Part shown: positions 15,101 to 27,100 of the stretch, in pieces
Layout: each line of letters starts with the position of its first letter
Numbering within the stretch: the first letter of the stretch is position 1
NCBI GenBank assembly: GCA_037157565.1
Contig: JAZHRO010000022.1
Location: forward strand, 9,610,001 to 9,674,000
Direction: 5' to 3'
DNA: 64,000 nucleotides
Source of the DNA: Thalassia testudinum
Taxonomy: Eukaryota; Streptophyta; Magnoliopsida; Alismatales; Hydrocharitaceae
Notes under the pieces: model-generated
Databases searched by the model: none
Told to the model about the DNA's origin: nothing
Seen by the model: only the letters and a program-made list of their open reading frames with translations
Translations under genes and position numbers: made by a program

Positions 15101-18100
15101 TCTTTGCCTTGAAATACAACCCATACGAGTCTATTTCTTAGTATAAGGCTCGCCTTGTAACCAAAGGATTCACCCAAACCTATGGGATAGATTTCTTTGA
15201 CACTTTTTCGCCGGTTGCTCACCTTTCCACTATCTATATACTTGTTTCTATGGCAGCACACTACGAATGGGCGTTATACCAACTAGATGTCAAAAATGCA
15301 TTGTTATATGGGGATCTTCAGGAGGAGGCATACATGCAGCAGCCTCCTAGTTTTGAAGTTCAGGGGGAGTGTGTTTGCAAGCTTAGAAAGGCTATTTATA
15401 ACCTTAGGCAAAGTCCCTAAGACTGATTTCAATGCCTGTCAAGGGCCTTGGCTATGGTTGGGTTGCAGAGGTCTTTTTCTGACCATTCCCTATTTGTGAG
15501 AAGGACCAATAGTGGTACTATGGCTTTACTTGTTTATGTGGATTACTTGATACTCACAGGTGATGATGCAGCTGGTATTTCTCAAATGAAGGAGTACTCA
15601 GCTCGCCAGTTTATCATGAAAGGCCTTGAGAGGATTAGATGTTTTCTTGGCATTGAGATTGGTACAAGCAAGAAGGGTATTGTTATGTCCCAGAGAAAAT
15701 ATACTCTACACATTCTCTAGGAGGGAGGCATGCTTGGGGTTAAGGGTGCTAATATCCCTATGGATCCAAAAGCTCACTTATTTGATAACACAACAAAACT
15801 GATGGATACGAAGGCCTATAGATAACTAGTGGGAAAGTTGTTATATTTGACTATTACAAGGCCAGATATTAGTCTTGCAGTAGGTAAGCTAGGTCGGTTC
15901 TTAGACAAACCTACTACTGATCATTGGGAAGTAGTGATGCAGGTGTTGAGATATATCAAGGACTGTCCAGGTTGTGGTCTTCTGTTACAGAGAAAAGCTC
16001 TTATGAGTGTTGTTGCTTATTCTAATGCTAACTATGCTGGTGCTATTGTGGAAAAAAAATCTACTACAAGTTTCTATACATTTATAGCAAGAAACCTTAT
16101 GACCTGGAAGAGAAAGAAACAAAGTGTGGTGTCACGTTCAAGTATTGAATCAAAATACCGTGCCAGTGCTAAATCTGAATACTGTGCCATGACACATACA
16201 GTAGCGGAGATGATTTGGATATGGTCATTGTTACGTGACCTGCATGTTACAGTTGATGAGCTGATGGAAATGTAATGTGATAATAGGATTGCAACCTATA
16301 TAGCTAACATTCCATATTCCATGAGAGAAGTAAGCATATGGAGGTGGATTGTCATTTTACCAGGAGTCTTATCCAACAGAGGTTACTGCGTATTGCTTGC
16401 CTTGCTTTTTCATATCAAACTGCAGATATGTTTACTAAGCTGTTATCTTGCCCTATGTTTGAGAAGCGTAAAAACGAGCTAAGCATGATTGATATATATG
16501 CTCCAACTTGAAGATGAGTGTTACACTATGTCTTGAGGATTATTTTGATATATTTTTATTTCATTGGACTTGTGGTATAATTTTTCCTCACCTTTCTCTG
16601 TATAAGAAGACTTATTTTCTTCAACTATCTTCAGCAACAACCTTTATAGCAGATCAGTCAATCAATCTGGATCAATCAACCAGATCACCAACAGTAACAA
16701 CCTAATCAACAACAATCAACCAATCAACTGTAACAACCTACTCGATCTTCAGCAACAACCTGATCTACTGCAGACTTCAACCAACTGATCAAACTAACAA
16801 TAGCAACAAATCAACAAAGCAACACTGCTGCTACAAATCAGAACCAACAGATCAACAAATTGGCAGTAGAACCAACAAATCAGATGAACAGATCTGTTGG
16901 TAATCTGCAACAGATCAACACTGCTGCTACAAATTAGAAGATCAACAGATGACAGCAGCAGCCGTGTAACAAATTAGCAGATCTTGCAATCAACACACTG
17001 ATCTCTGATCTCTTGCTGATCAGAAAAAACCAGTCGTGTAACAACTTTCTTGATCTGTTCTCTGATTTCTTGGTGATCAGAAGGCAACAATCACACTAAC
17101 ACCACCAGTAGATCAACAATCACACAAATCTCACAACAGCTGACCTCGTATAACAATCACACTGCACCGCAGCAACAATGACAATTACCAGCTGGATGAT
17201 GAATCACCTGCTGATGAATCACGCTAATGATGTGAACCACCAGCGAGAGAGAGGGAAAGAAGGGCGTGAGGTGGAGGGGTGAGGCAGGTTTCATTTTAGG
17301 TGGGATATCAAGCTCCAATCTAGGATTGTTGCTTTGATACCATGTTAGGATGAAATGACATTAAAATCATCAATGGGTCCCTTAGGTCCTTTATATAGAA
17401 AGCAACCCAAGGGAAAAAAACAATACAAGGACCAGACTGAAAAATATGCAGGGACTAAAAAGAAATATCAGGGACTGAAAAGTAAACAACAAAAATAATG
17501 AATATTCTAACACACACAATTCTCTCAACAATATATCCTCAGATTACACTAGAAAAAATACCTATGGGTGGAAGTGGCAAAGTTATTCATGTGAGATAGA
17601 CTCCATAAAGAGAAGAGGTTCTAGCTATAATCTAAAAATGATCTGTGTGAGTCAACATCTACACGTATTAAAAGGGGGAGTACATTCAAGTATAGGAAAA
17701 GTTTTCTACATCTATGCTTGTATATTTGCCCAAGAGTAAGATTTTGAAATGAAACTTTGAGGATCTAAATCACCTCAAATGAGCATAGCATGTAGCAAAT
17801 TGCAACTCAATTCAACACATCTAATCCTTACACTAAACCTAATGAACTTTCATCAATTTTTATCCATCCAAGAATTGTCAAAATTTAACCTGATAAAGGG
17901 GTTAGGGTGCCCATATTGGCTGAAATTTGAAACACATATTATTGTTAGTGAATAATTTGATTTCAAAAAATTACACGTGGACAAAGATATGAGCATAGGT
18001 GTAGAAAACTAAACTTTAGTGTAAACTCTCAATCCCCTATAAATTATAATTTTTGAAGCTTCCTCTATATATTGTAATATATACACATGTGTGTGTGCTC

Positions 18101-21100
18101 GCGCGCGGTGTGTGTATGCATGTATATATAATATATACTTCACAAAAACTTGACATCAAAATGGGTGGCAAAGTAACCAGAAGTCATGGAAAATACCTCA
18201 ACTTTTATGAAAAAGGTCCTAATCGAATAGCAGTGATTAGAAGATTGCACTATTTCGGAAACCCAATAAAATTTATATGTAAACTACAATATTCAAATCC
18301 TTGTAAGAAAAGGAAGGATTCAAAAACTCAATTTAAGGTAAATAAATAGAATTGCATGCTCTAACCATGGATACATATAGAATTCCTTGAAAAGTTATAT
18401 GCAACTGAATGTTGTACGTGGGACTTGAAGGAAGATCTTTCAAGGTTTTAGTATGCACCCCACACTAAGGGGTCAAAAAACCAAAATAATCTCTTGTAAC
18501 AGGAAAATTGCCTCTTTAGCTTCTTTCATGCCCATCCAATCTAATTATCGTAATCAATTAGTTTATGTGTTGGTTATTGGTTAATTGTGTCATAAAACAT
18601 TAAAAAAAACCATTGACTCGTCAAGTCATCCATCAAGCCATGAAAATGATTCAAAAAATGAAAGAAACAGATCCACCATTTATTTTACATCAGTATTTGG
18701 AGTAATCCCCAATATAGCAGTACAAACAAGACATCTAGGCAGATCAACTGGTAAAGTTCCTATTGTAGTAGGATCTACACAAATGAAAAAAGCTTCCCAT
18801 TGGTTGGTTATCAAGTACGAGTGCTAATCTCGCTAATCCACCTTGATTTTGATTCAGTTTGTTAAGAAAATTTGAATCAAATTTGGAATCTGCTTTGAAT
18901 TTGAAAACTTGGATTCATATTAGGTTCATCAAATATTTATCACATATTTATATGATTTTTTTTTTGAAAAAAGATGGAAGATTACTGGAGGTCGATATTC
19001 ATCCAACAAGTATCATTAATAAGCAAAAGTTGAAACGAACTTACCGTACATGAAGACACAACTCTGAAAAGCCACGTGCCTCCCTCACCACATTTTCCAC
19101 TCACGTGGCACACCCTTTCATTATTAAAAACTACCACATTACGCTGAATCAAAACACAAGAAATACCGTCTAACCCCAAAATCCAATTGGGCATGTCTGC
19201 ATGCAAAGTACTGCCAAAGGACTCCCAAGAGCTGGAGTAGACCAATCAGCACTTCTAACCTGCAACTCACTCCAAACTCCCAAGGAGAAAGGACAATGAA
19301 AGAAAAGACGTTGCACATCCTCCTTGCCATCTCCACAAAAACGGCATGAAAGATCCTAGTCCACCAACCACTTTGATCTAAAAACCTTTGTCGCCAATCT
19401 CTCTCTTCTAAGCAACCACTTTGATCTAAAAGAATAGTGTGGAAGCTTCAACTTAAAAATTAGGCTACAGTCACTATCAATGACTGAACACCTGACCATC
19501 CTCCCACATTATTCTTTTATAGATCTTCCCCATGGAAGGGCGACCCTCCTTCCAAAAGAAGGCATCCTTAGTACTCTCAGTGGGGGTGAACCAGTAATCT
19601 CTCAAGTTGGATAAAAGTGGCTCCCGACAAGAAAGATGGAAGACAGCAGCCCAAGAATTTGAAGTGGCATCCCAAAGCTAAGAGACAAACCTCCTTATCA
19701 ACCGCTTAACCAAACAAACATGGGAACAGAGTAGCAGATAGCCCAAGGCTAGTCCAGTCATCCAACCAAAATCGGAAATGTTCCCCCTTCCCCAGCAGCA
19801 AAGATAACAGGTCAGTATGTGAAGGCCATTTGAATAATAGGGAGAAGACTATGCCAGAAAGCAGAGGAGCCACGCTGGAGAATACAACCAAGAACTGCAT
19901 CCACCGGGGAGCCATCTGAATCCCTGAGAATCCTTCCAACAAGACTATCATTGCAAGCAAGGAATTTGGCAGCCATCTTTAACAACAGTGCATCACTAAC
20001 ATCAGCTAATATGCATAACCCCAAACCACCTCTACACTTGGGCTTACAAATCTCTTTCCAAGGCACCAGCTAAAAAAAAATGACCCTCATGATCTCCACC
20101 CTTCTAGAAGAACCTTTTCATAAGCACCTCCATCATAGAAATCACCCCCTTCATAGGACGGAATAAAGACATAAAGAAAACAAGAATAACAGGCAACACC
20201 ACCTTAATCAAAACCAACCTACCACCCCTAGAATGAAGATGCCCACTCCAACTACCAAGCCTCTTATGAACCTACACCACCGGGCTCCAATCCACAACCT
20301 CCAACTTTTTCCCCTTCAAAGGAAGTCCTAAATAAGTAATAGGCAAATAAACAAGGGGGTTGTCAAGAGCGGACGATATGGCCTCCTCCAAGGTACGGTC
20401 CATATCGAAAGGAACAACAGCATATTTATATGATACCTAACTATTCAAATATTCATCAAATATTTATATGATACCAAACTATACAAGATGATCAACTATT
20501 TCTTCTTTTGTCCATTTTTCATAAGTTTGATTTATGTTTTAACAAGGATTTGTGTTTTATAAGTTTAGTTTATGTTTTAATGAGGATTTATGTTTTATAT
20601 GTTCGATTTATGCTGGTTCATGTGACTCAAGGAGGACAAATTCCCACCTTGGATGTTAAGATACTCTCCTCGTACCCTACTTACATGCATGCATGCACAC
20701 ATGCACACACACACATATATACTCTTCAAATCGAACACAACAAAGCCTCTTTTCACACTAAGTGCAATTGGTTACATGGATTACTTGCCTCTACTGAGAT
20801 CTATTTCGACCCATTTCTAGGCTTAATTTTTAGGTATTAAGATTATGCTTAATAGTTTCCTTCCAACACTTCTTTAATTTTCCTCGCTCTCTTGTAGGAG
20901 GTTCAACCTCCAACTACTCATATCTCCTAACTGAGGCATTTACCAACCTTCCCGGCAAATGTCCAAACAACATTAGATGTTTCTCTATTGATTCCACCCC
21001 AACCTTATATTAGATAATCTCATTTGAAATCCACTCCTTCCTTATATGACCAGAAATCCATCCTAACATCATCATTTCGTGTAACCTCTGATGTAATTCA

Positions 21101-24100
21101 TTTTTGTAAAATGAAATGAATGTGGGTGGTTATCATTTGAATAACTACCCTTTGGCTTTTCAAAAAAAGACATCTTTCATTTCCTCCATAGGCATCTTTT
21201 GCACATTTCTATAATTGGCAGCCCAACATTTAGAACCATATAGCACAGTAGGTCTTACAGATATTGTATATTCTTTCTTTTAACTTTCAAGTGAACCCTC
21301 TTATCACAGAGAACACCAAATGCTCTCCTTGATTTCAACCACCTTGCATTAATTGTAAAATCACCATCAATTTCATAATCTTTTTGAAAAATGGATCCAA
21401 GTATTTAAAAACATCTTTCTTCAAAATGTACTCTGCACCAATTTTCACATCTATCCCTTCATCATTCCCTCTACAACTAAATTCACATTCCATATACTCA
21501 ATCTTTGACCTACTTAGACGAAAACCATTAGCTTCCATGGTTTCTCTTTAAAGCTCAAGCTTTTTGCTCACTCCATCTCTTAGCTTATCAACCAACACAA
21601 TGTCATCAGTAAAAAAATACACCATGGCACCTTAGCTTAAATATGCTTTGTCAACTCATCCATGACCAAACTAAAGAGGTAAGAGCTTAAAGTTTATCCT
21701 TGATACAAACAAATGATGATATTAAAGTTACTCACCAATCCAAACTTAGTTCTTAACTAGCCACAACTCTATAACAAATATCCTTTATGGGGTTGATATA
21801 TGGAACCAATACCCATCTCTTCTCCGAAATTCTCCACAAGATATCTCTTGGAGCAAAGTTATAAACCTTCTTCAAATCACTAAATCTTCTTCTTGACTTT
21901 GTAGATCATCATATGCCTCAAAAGATGTATTAATAGGTTGGCCTAGCATAAATCCAAACCAACTTTAGTTACTATGGAGACTTACCTCAACCTTCTTTCA
22001 ATTATCTTTCCTAAAGCTTCATCGTATGACTCATCAGTTTGATACCTCTATAGCTAGAATAATTTTATATAAAATATTCAATTAATATTCTTTTCAAATT
22101 GAATGCAACAAAAAAATCAATTCATTAAGTTATCAAAGGATCATATTCAATTCGTTTAGTTCAAATTGAATAATTACCCAATCGAATTTAATTCAAATTT
22201 GACTAGTGTGATTCAATTGCCCGCCCTATTATTGTGTGCATCCTAAGTCAACTTTCAAATTAAGTAATCAACTAATGCTACTAAAGAAAGTGGCAATGCC
22301 ATGCACAAAGACTCATTTAATGGTAGAGGCAAATAGAGACCTACCTTTTTGTTAATCCATGAATAGGATCAATGTAAGCCACAGAGACTCATGGATCCAT
22401 ACATCTTGATCACAAAATGATCAATGAAAAAAATAATCAAAATTGATCAATATCTTTCTCAAAACAAACAAAAAGAAAAGAATATCAAAACATAAACCAT
22501 GGATCCACCAAACCCTCCTAGGGATTGCTTAGAAAAGAGGAATCTTGTGGAGAATGTCATTAAATAAGGTTGGATCCCATTCACAAGTATTATGTAGAAA
22601 TAGATAATTTTAAGTAGTTGGGACTATAGATTGGAGGCAGTTACTCATTCATTATGTGGCACATATCGAATGAAAACTCCATTCCTAAAGAGTTAATGCT
22701 ATCAACTTAACAAGAAGTGGTCCACTTCATCCCATCTCCAACAACAGCTCTTCAATGCACATAGACTTTTCTAAAGAGTTTGCATAAACACTTCCAAAAT
22801 GCGAAGACATCTTTAATGGTCATTCTTCTATCATCCTAGTTTACAACATTCCCAGAGGACTCACAAAAGATCTTCCAAAATGGCAATCAAGGCCCCATAA
22901 TTTGCCAAATCCACTTAGAGAGCAATTCATCATTCTACTCTCCCAAGTCCCTATCTTTCTTAGGTCTACATGCCCCATCAAAGCTCACTAAGGGCATGAA
23001 TCCATCCCCAAAGGAATAGCCTTCTGATAGAATCTATCCTTTGCAAAACACAAGAGGGTGTCTTCAAAATAGAAAGGAAGTACATGGATAGCGTTGAAAG
23101 CACCAAGGAAAGCAAAACAAGCCTTCCCCTTTAGACAGAAGACATGTTACCCAACCTTGCAGGTGCTTTTCCATTTGTTTGATGACATGGATCCAATCCT
23201 TAGACATAGTATTTCCAAGCATGAGTGGTAGGCCTACTAGGTACTTGATTTGTAACTGGAACACACTAACACCCTAGGTCTGAGCATGGCTTTAAAAATC
23301 GTGCCTCAAGACGCGTGAGGCATGTGCCTCAAGGCAAGGCGGGCCAATTTCACCTCAAGGTTATAGCCTCAGCTGTTGTCTGTGAAGCGTGCACTTCATC
23401 TTGCCGAGGCGTTACTGAGGCGCTAAGGCGATGGAGAGTCACCGCCTCAGCTAGATGAGCTTCAAAAATGGTCATGTGCTAGTCACATAACCATTTTTTT
23501 GACCCAAACCTAAAATCTAGATACCCTAAACCTAAAATCCAAACCCCATAAAGTCCTACCATCATCGGCGATAGCTTTTGCTCCATCGCCAGCTCCTCCA
23601 CCGCATCGCAACCTCCACTGGCGAGCAGCGCAAGCATCGCCAACAGCACTCCAGTGCAAGCTCCAGCGCAAGCAGTGCCAGCATCGCTCCAGTGCCAGCA
23701 GCGCCAGCAAGCCAAGCAGGCTCCAGCACCCTCCAGTAGGTTCCAGTGCAGGCTCCAGCACCCTCTAGCAGGTTGCTCCACTCTCCAACAGGATGCATTT
23801 GAGAGGTAATGGATTTTATTTAAGGTTTAGGGTGGTAATGTGCACACTGTCTTCATTTGAGATGTTAAGAGGTCAGGTTTGAGTTTGTGAAATTCTTATT
23901 TCAATCACTGAAATTGAAATTTTTGGTCAAAAGGGGAGGTTTGATCGATTTTTGGTTGATTTTCTCTACTTTCAGACATGGCACCAAGAGCAAAAAGGGG
24001 AGGAAGAGATGGATCTAGTGGCAAGTCTAATCCTGGATGGAAGTATTGTTCAAAAATTGAGCTAGAAGGAACTCAAAAGGGGAAAGGATATAAATATGTT

Positions 24101-27100
24101 GAGTGTAATTTCTGTGGGAAAAATATCACAGTGGAATTGCACGATTGAAGGAGCACTCGACCAAGAAACACAAAAATGTGGGACCATGTGTTAAGGTCCC
24201 ACTTGAAGTTGAAATTGAGATTAAGGAATACTTGGTCAAGAAGGATGTTGATAGGAGAAAAATGCTGGAAGAAATTGAAGAAATTCGTTGCATAGGTGGA
24301 TATACAGTACAGGGGCCATCTGGTCACGGAGAAAATGTACCTACAGGATCAAGTAGTGCAAAAGTGGCGGTAGGTCCAATGGATTTATTTGTTGGGGTTG
24401 GACAGAAACTTGTTCCTAGAACTGGAAGTGAAGATCTGGGGTGTCATTTTCTTTTATTTTTCATTCAAAAATTGAGGCTTACGCCTCAACTACCTCGAGG
24501 CTTACGCCTCACCTCAATGAAGGCAAACCGCCTCAAACCGCCTCGTGTTTCTTAAAACCTTGTGTCTGAACACATATCAATGACTCCTTGTTTTGCATCT
24601 GAAAGGAAAGAAAGCAAGACTTTTATAGATTAACTTCCAACTAGAGTCCTCCCTAAAAAGTTGCATGAGTGATCCGACTTTCTTTGCTTTATCCACTGCT
24701 CCTTTTACAAAGAGCATGGTGTCATCTGCATAGTGTAAGATAGGCACAATCATGCCTCCTCTTCTTGCCTCAGAGCCATGCAATTCATTAGTAAAGCATA
24801 CAGAGAAATATGCATCAGCCGAGAAGTCAACTACTAAGATGAAGAAGAGAGCTAAAGGCAACCCTGCCAACTCCTCTCAAAGGTTGTATCCTTCCATCAT
24901 CAGGCCTTTTGTCCATCAAAATGGAGAAAGATACAGAAGTGACAAAGAAGTGATACAAGTAATTGTCAATCTTTAGTTTTTTTAGAAAGCAATTCTCTAT
25001 CTATTATTATATGCTAATCAAGTTCATAAGTTTATGATGCACAATTTTTTGCTGACCTTATAATTAATGACAGCCAAGAAAGGCAAGATAATTGGTAGTG
25101 CTCATAGAAATATGTAATAATTCATTTTTAAAATGCAAGAGAAGTCATTTATAGGGACATAATTGGTAGAGAGATCTCTAGGAAGCCAATAACACAATTT
25201 AAAAGAGATGAGGGTATGGCTGGAATTTTCTTAATAATATCCAACAGCAACCAAAAATATATATATGTAAAACAGTTGTCGCACAGGTTGGGGAGTCCCC
25301 AACCATGTGTCGTGCAACAGGTTTTAAGGAGAACACTCCATTGGGGTCTAAAAAGCGAGAGAGGGAGGGAGGGAGTTTGGCTGGGAGAAAAAACAGGGTG
25401 ACAAGATCAAGATATGGGAAGAGAGTGTGGCAGCAGCAGTAGCATTAAGGGCAGGAACAGCAGCATTAAGAGCAGCAGCAGCCAAATGGCAGGCGGAAGG
25501 GGTGATGGAGAAGAAGAGACAGAAGAATAGGAGGCCGTAGGAAGATCCACATAGCCTAGAATTAAATTCTCTAATCCAAATATCCCTAGATTCAAGTTGA
25601 ATTGGAAGAATAATTTGACTGATTTAGAGTTCCGAAGATTCATGGGAGAGCTTTTCATAATAATCAATCTTTTCGCGGAAACTGGAAGGAGTTTTATATC
25701 CCTCTTGATCCCAAGCTCTGAAATTCCCTTTGAGATCTCTGACTTCTCTTTATCTTACCAAGGCATATGCAATCTTCACATACTGAATGGTTAGGTTGCA
25801 ATTTATATGATTGGAAATGGAAATATGGATTTCATGTTAATCGTCCTCCTAAGCTAAGAAGATATTAGACAGGGTATAGTTTTTATTCACTATGTACAAA
25901 GCACTTCTTACTAGCCACAAGATCAAATTCTTGGTTTGAAGGAAAGGGATTCTGTGATTAAGACCTAGACTATAGAAGGTGGATCTACGAATGCTCATCT
26001 TTTCACGTTAGTGTATTTTATCATTAAGCAAGACTTAATTCATGAAGACAGGAAGACAGTAGAATTCTACTTAGTTGAAATAGCGTATGCGTTTCAATAG
26101 CAGCTAGTCAATGATGTTGGCAATTATGAAATTGTAGTAAATAATTGCTAAGTTACCTTCTTCAAAATAATATAGATGAGACTACTACAATCCAATGAAT
26201 TTTAAAGTATAGCCTTTCAAAATAATACTCTACAATTACATTATGCTAATTTCTCATGAACTTAGTTATTATTGTGTTCTTTATTTAAGGAGAATCTATG
26301 TAGATAAAATTTACCATGTGTTACGAAACACCTTAAGAGTCAAATCAATGATGAACTCTAATTGAGATGCATGTGTTAACAAAGGGAACCCTCGGATTGT
26401 TAATAAGTATCTAATTTTCTTCTAAGAGGATCACTCCTTGGTTTCACCTACTTAGTCGAATACGAAGAATCCAACTAGATAGTAACGACGGTTGGACCAC
26501 ACACATAAACACTAGCCTAGAAATATCTATAAAATTTTAAGGAGCTTCACGGTGTTTCCAATTCGAAAGAAGATATTGTGAGTCCTCCGAAGCACGTCCC
26601 ACACCAAACACTATTGCTACAAGTCCTATGATGATGACCTAGATGTGTGGATCATGGGGAGTAAAATTGCCACTGACGGAGGCTTGCCACATGGACCGAT
26701 AGCTTGGGAAGTCATATGAGATCTACCTAATGACAACGAGGATATGATTTTGAGAAATTTTGATCCTAGCTATCCTAGGATGATCGCTAAACATTAGGTT
26801 GAATTCGGAACTCTTTTGTAAGCGTAATTGAGCATTCTTCTAGGATGATGCTCCTTTAAAGCCACAAAATTATTTCCTTTTGTTCATTTTAATTTTGTTT
26901 ACTAGTGTTTCTTTTGGCAATCTTTCATTTTCACTCCTTTTTGTTTAATATTAGACTCATACCTTTTGGAAAACCCCCCTTCAAGTTAACATGCCACCAC
27001 GAAATGCATGTACCCAGGTAAGACTCCCTGAGGAATTGGGTTTTGACCATCCAAACAGGACCACAGGGAACCTAAGCCATTGGTAAGCCTCAAGGAGAAG

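Larger units (their letters stand above)
11578..16626 (+). mobile_element. copia-B, Ty1/copia element nested inside copia-A gag
   Basis: The 5' LTR is 11578-11710 and the 3' LTR 16519-16626, both starting TGTTACAYTATGTCTTGAGG and ending TTCTTCRACT. PBS tggtatcagagcc is at 11711-11723, and a purine-rich aagatgag lies before the 3' LTR. The duplication is ATTTT (11573-11577) versus ATCTT (16627-16631), 4 of 5. The flanks on both sides (caacaacct-rich sequence) are continuous copia-A leader/gag, which shows the nesting. Orientation is opposite to copia-A and to HASTY. Confidence 0.9.
7739..17512 (-). mobile_element. copia-A, Ty1/copia element nested in NA-2 and itself split by copia-B
   Basis: LTRs 7739-7907 and 17343-17512 are both TGTTAGGATG...TATTCTARCA. 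The target duplication is CACAT (7734-7738) versus CACAC (17513-17517). On the minus strand the PBS is the complement of gctttgatacca (17331-17342) and the polypurine tract the complement of ctcccctcaagct (7908-7920). Removing copia-B leaves about 4.7 kb, a normal copia length. By eye the two LTRs differ at about 14 of 170 positions, mostly transitions. Coding regions are in the order gag, PR, IN, RT, RNase H along the minus strand. Confidence 0.92.
5930..17530 (-). mobile_element. non-autonomous LTR element NA-2 (outer host of a triple nest)
   Basis: The left LTR is 5930-6182. The right LTR is 7494-7738 continuing at 17518-17530 after a nested insertion. The flanking duplication ATATA at 5925-5929 and 17531-17535 confirms the outer limits. 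On the minus strand the PBS (complement of gctctgatacca, 7482-7493) abuts the right LTR, and a purine tract (complement of ctccccctcgagct, from 6183) abuts the left LTR. The 1.3 kb interior (6183-7481) has no copia domain, only C/T-rich tracts and a roughly 60 bp repeated motif around 6400-6600. Minus orientation makes it sense relative to HASTY. Confidence 0.85.
18178..18815 (+). pseudogene. nuclear insertion of plastid DNA (NUPT): rps12 3' end and rps7 5' half
   Basis: The sequence follows the plastid inverted-repeat order: end of the rps12 group II intron, short last rps12 exon, spacer, rps7. Matches include cactatttcggaaaccca, acatatagaattc, the intron 3' domain words gacttgaaggaagatctttc, the exon end ggggtcaaaaaaccaaaataa and then rps7. 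Divergence from what I remember of plastid sequence is perhaps 20-25 percent with indels, so the transfer is old and decayed. The boundaries are approximate. Confidence 0.82.
22480..24990 (-). mobile_element. L1 LINE fragment split by a hAT element
   Basis: The right part (24571-24990) holds the RT core on the minus strand, with an intact catalytic HYADDTMLF at about 24719-24740 followed by [16 protein letters not shown]. The left part (22480-23284) holds the RT end and beyond: [55 protein letters not shown]. The hAT insertion sits between them in the RT domain. Ends are approximate. It differs from the GC-rich hairpin L1 family and has many stops. Confidence 0.82.

Noticed and set aside
16627..17180. 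CRISPR-like or satellite array of caacagatcaaca units
   Set aside because: Units are irregular, without constant repeats and unique spacers, and fall in the leader/gag region of copia-A in a plant genome.
18053..18349. Short open frame with [11 protein letters not shown] as a novel small protein
   Set aside because: It corresponds to plastid rps12 intron sequence within the NUPT, not coding in the plastid in this frame.
24145..24555. Open frame of about 136 codons taken as a free-standing gene
   Set aside because: It is the His half of a BED finger of the hAT element continuing from another frame. It ends in subterminal repeats and lacks its own start context.
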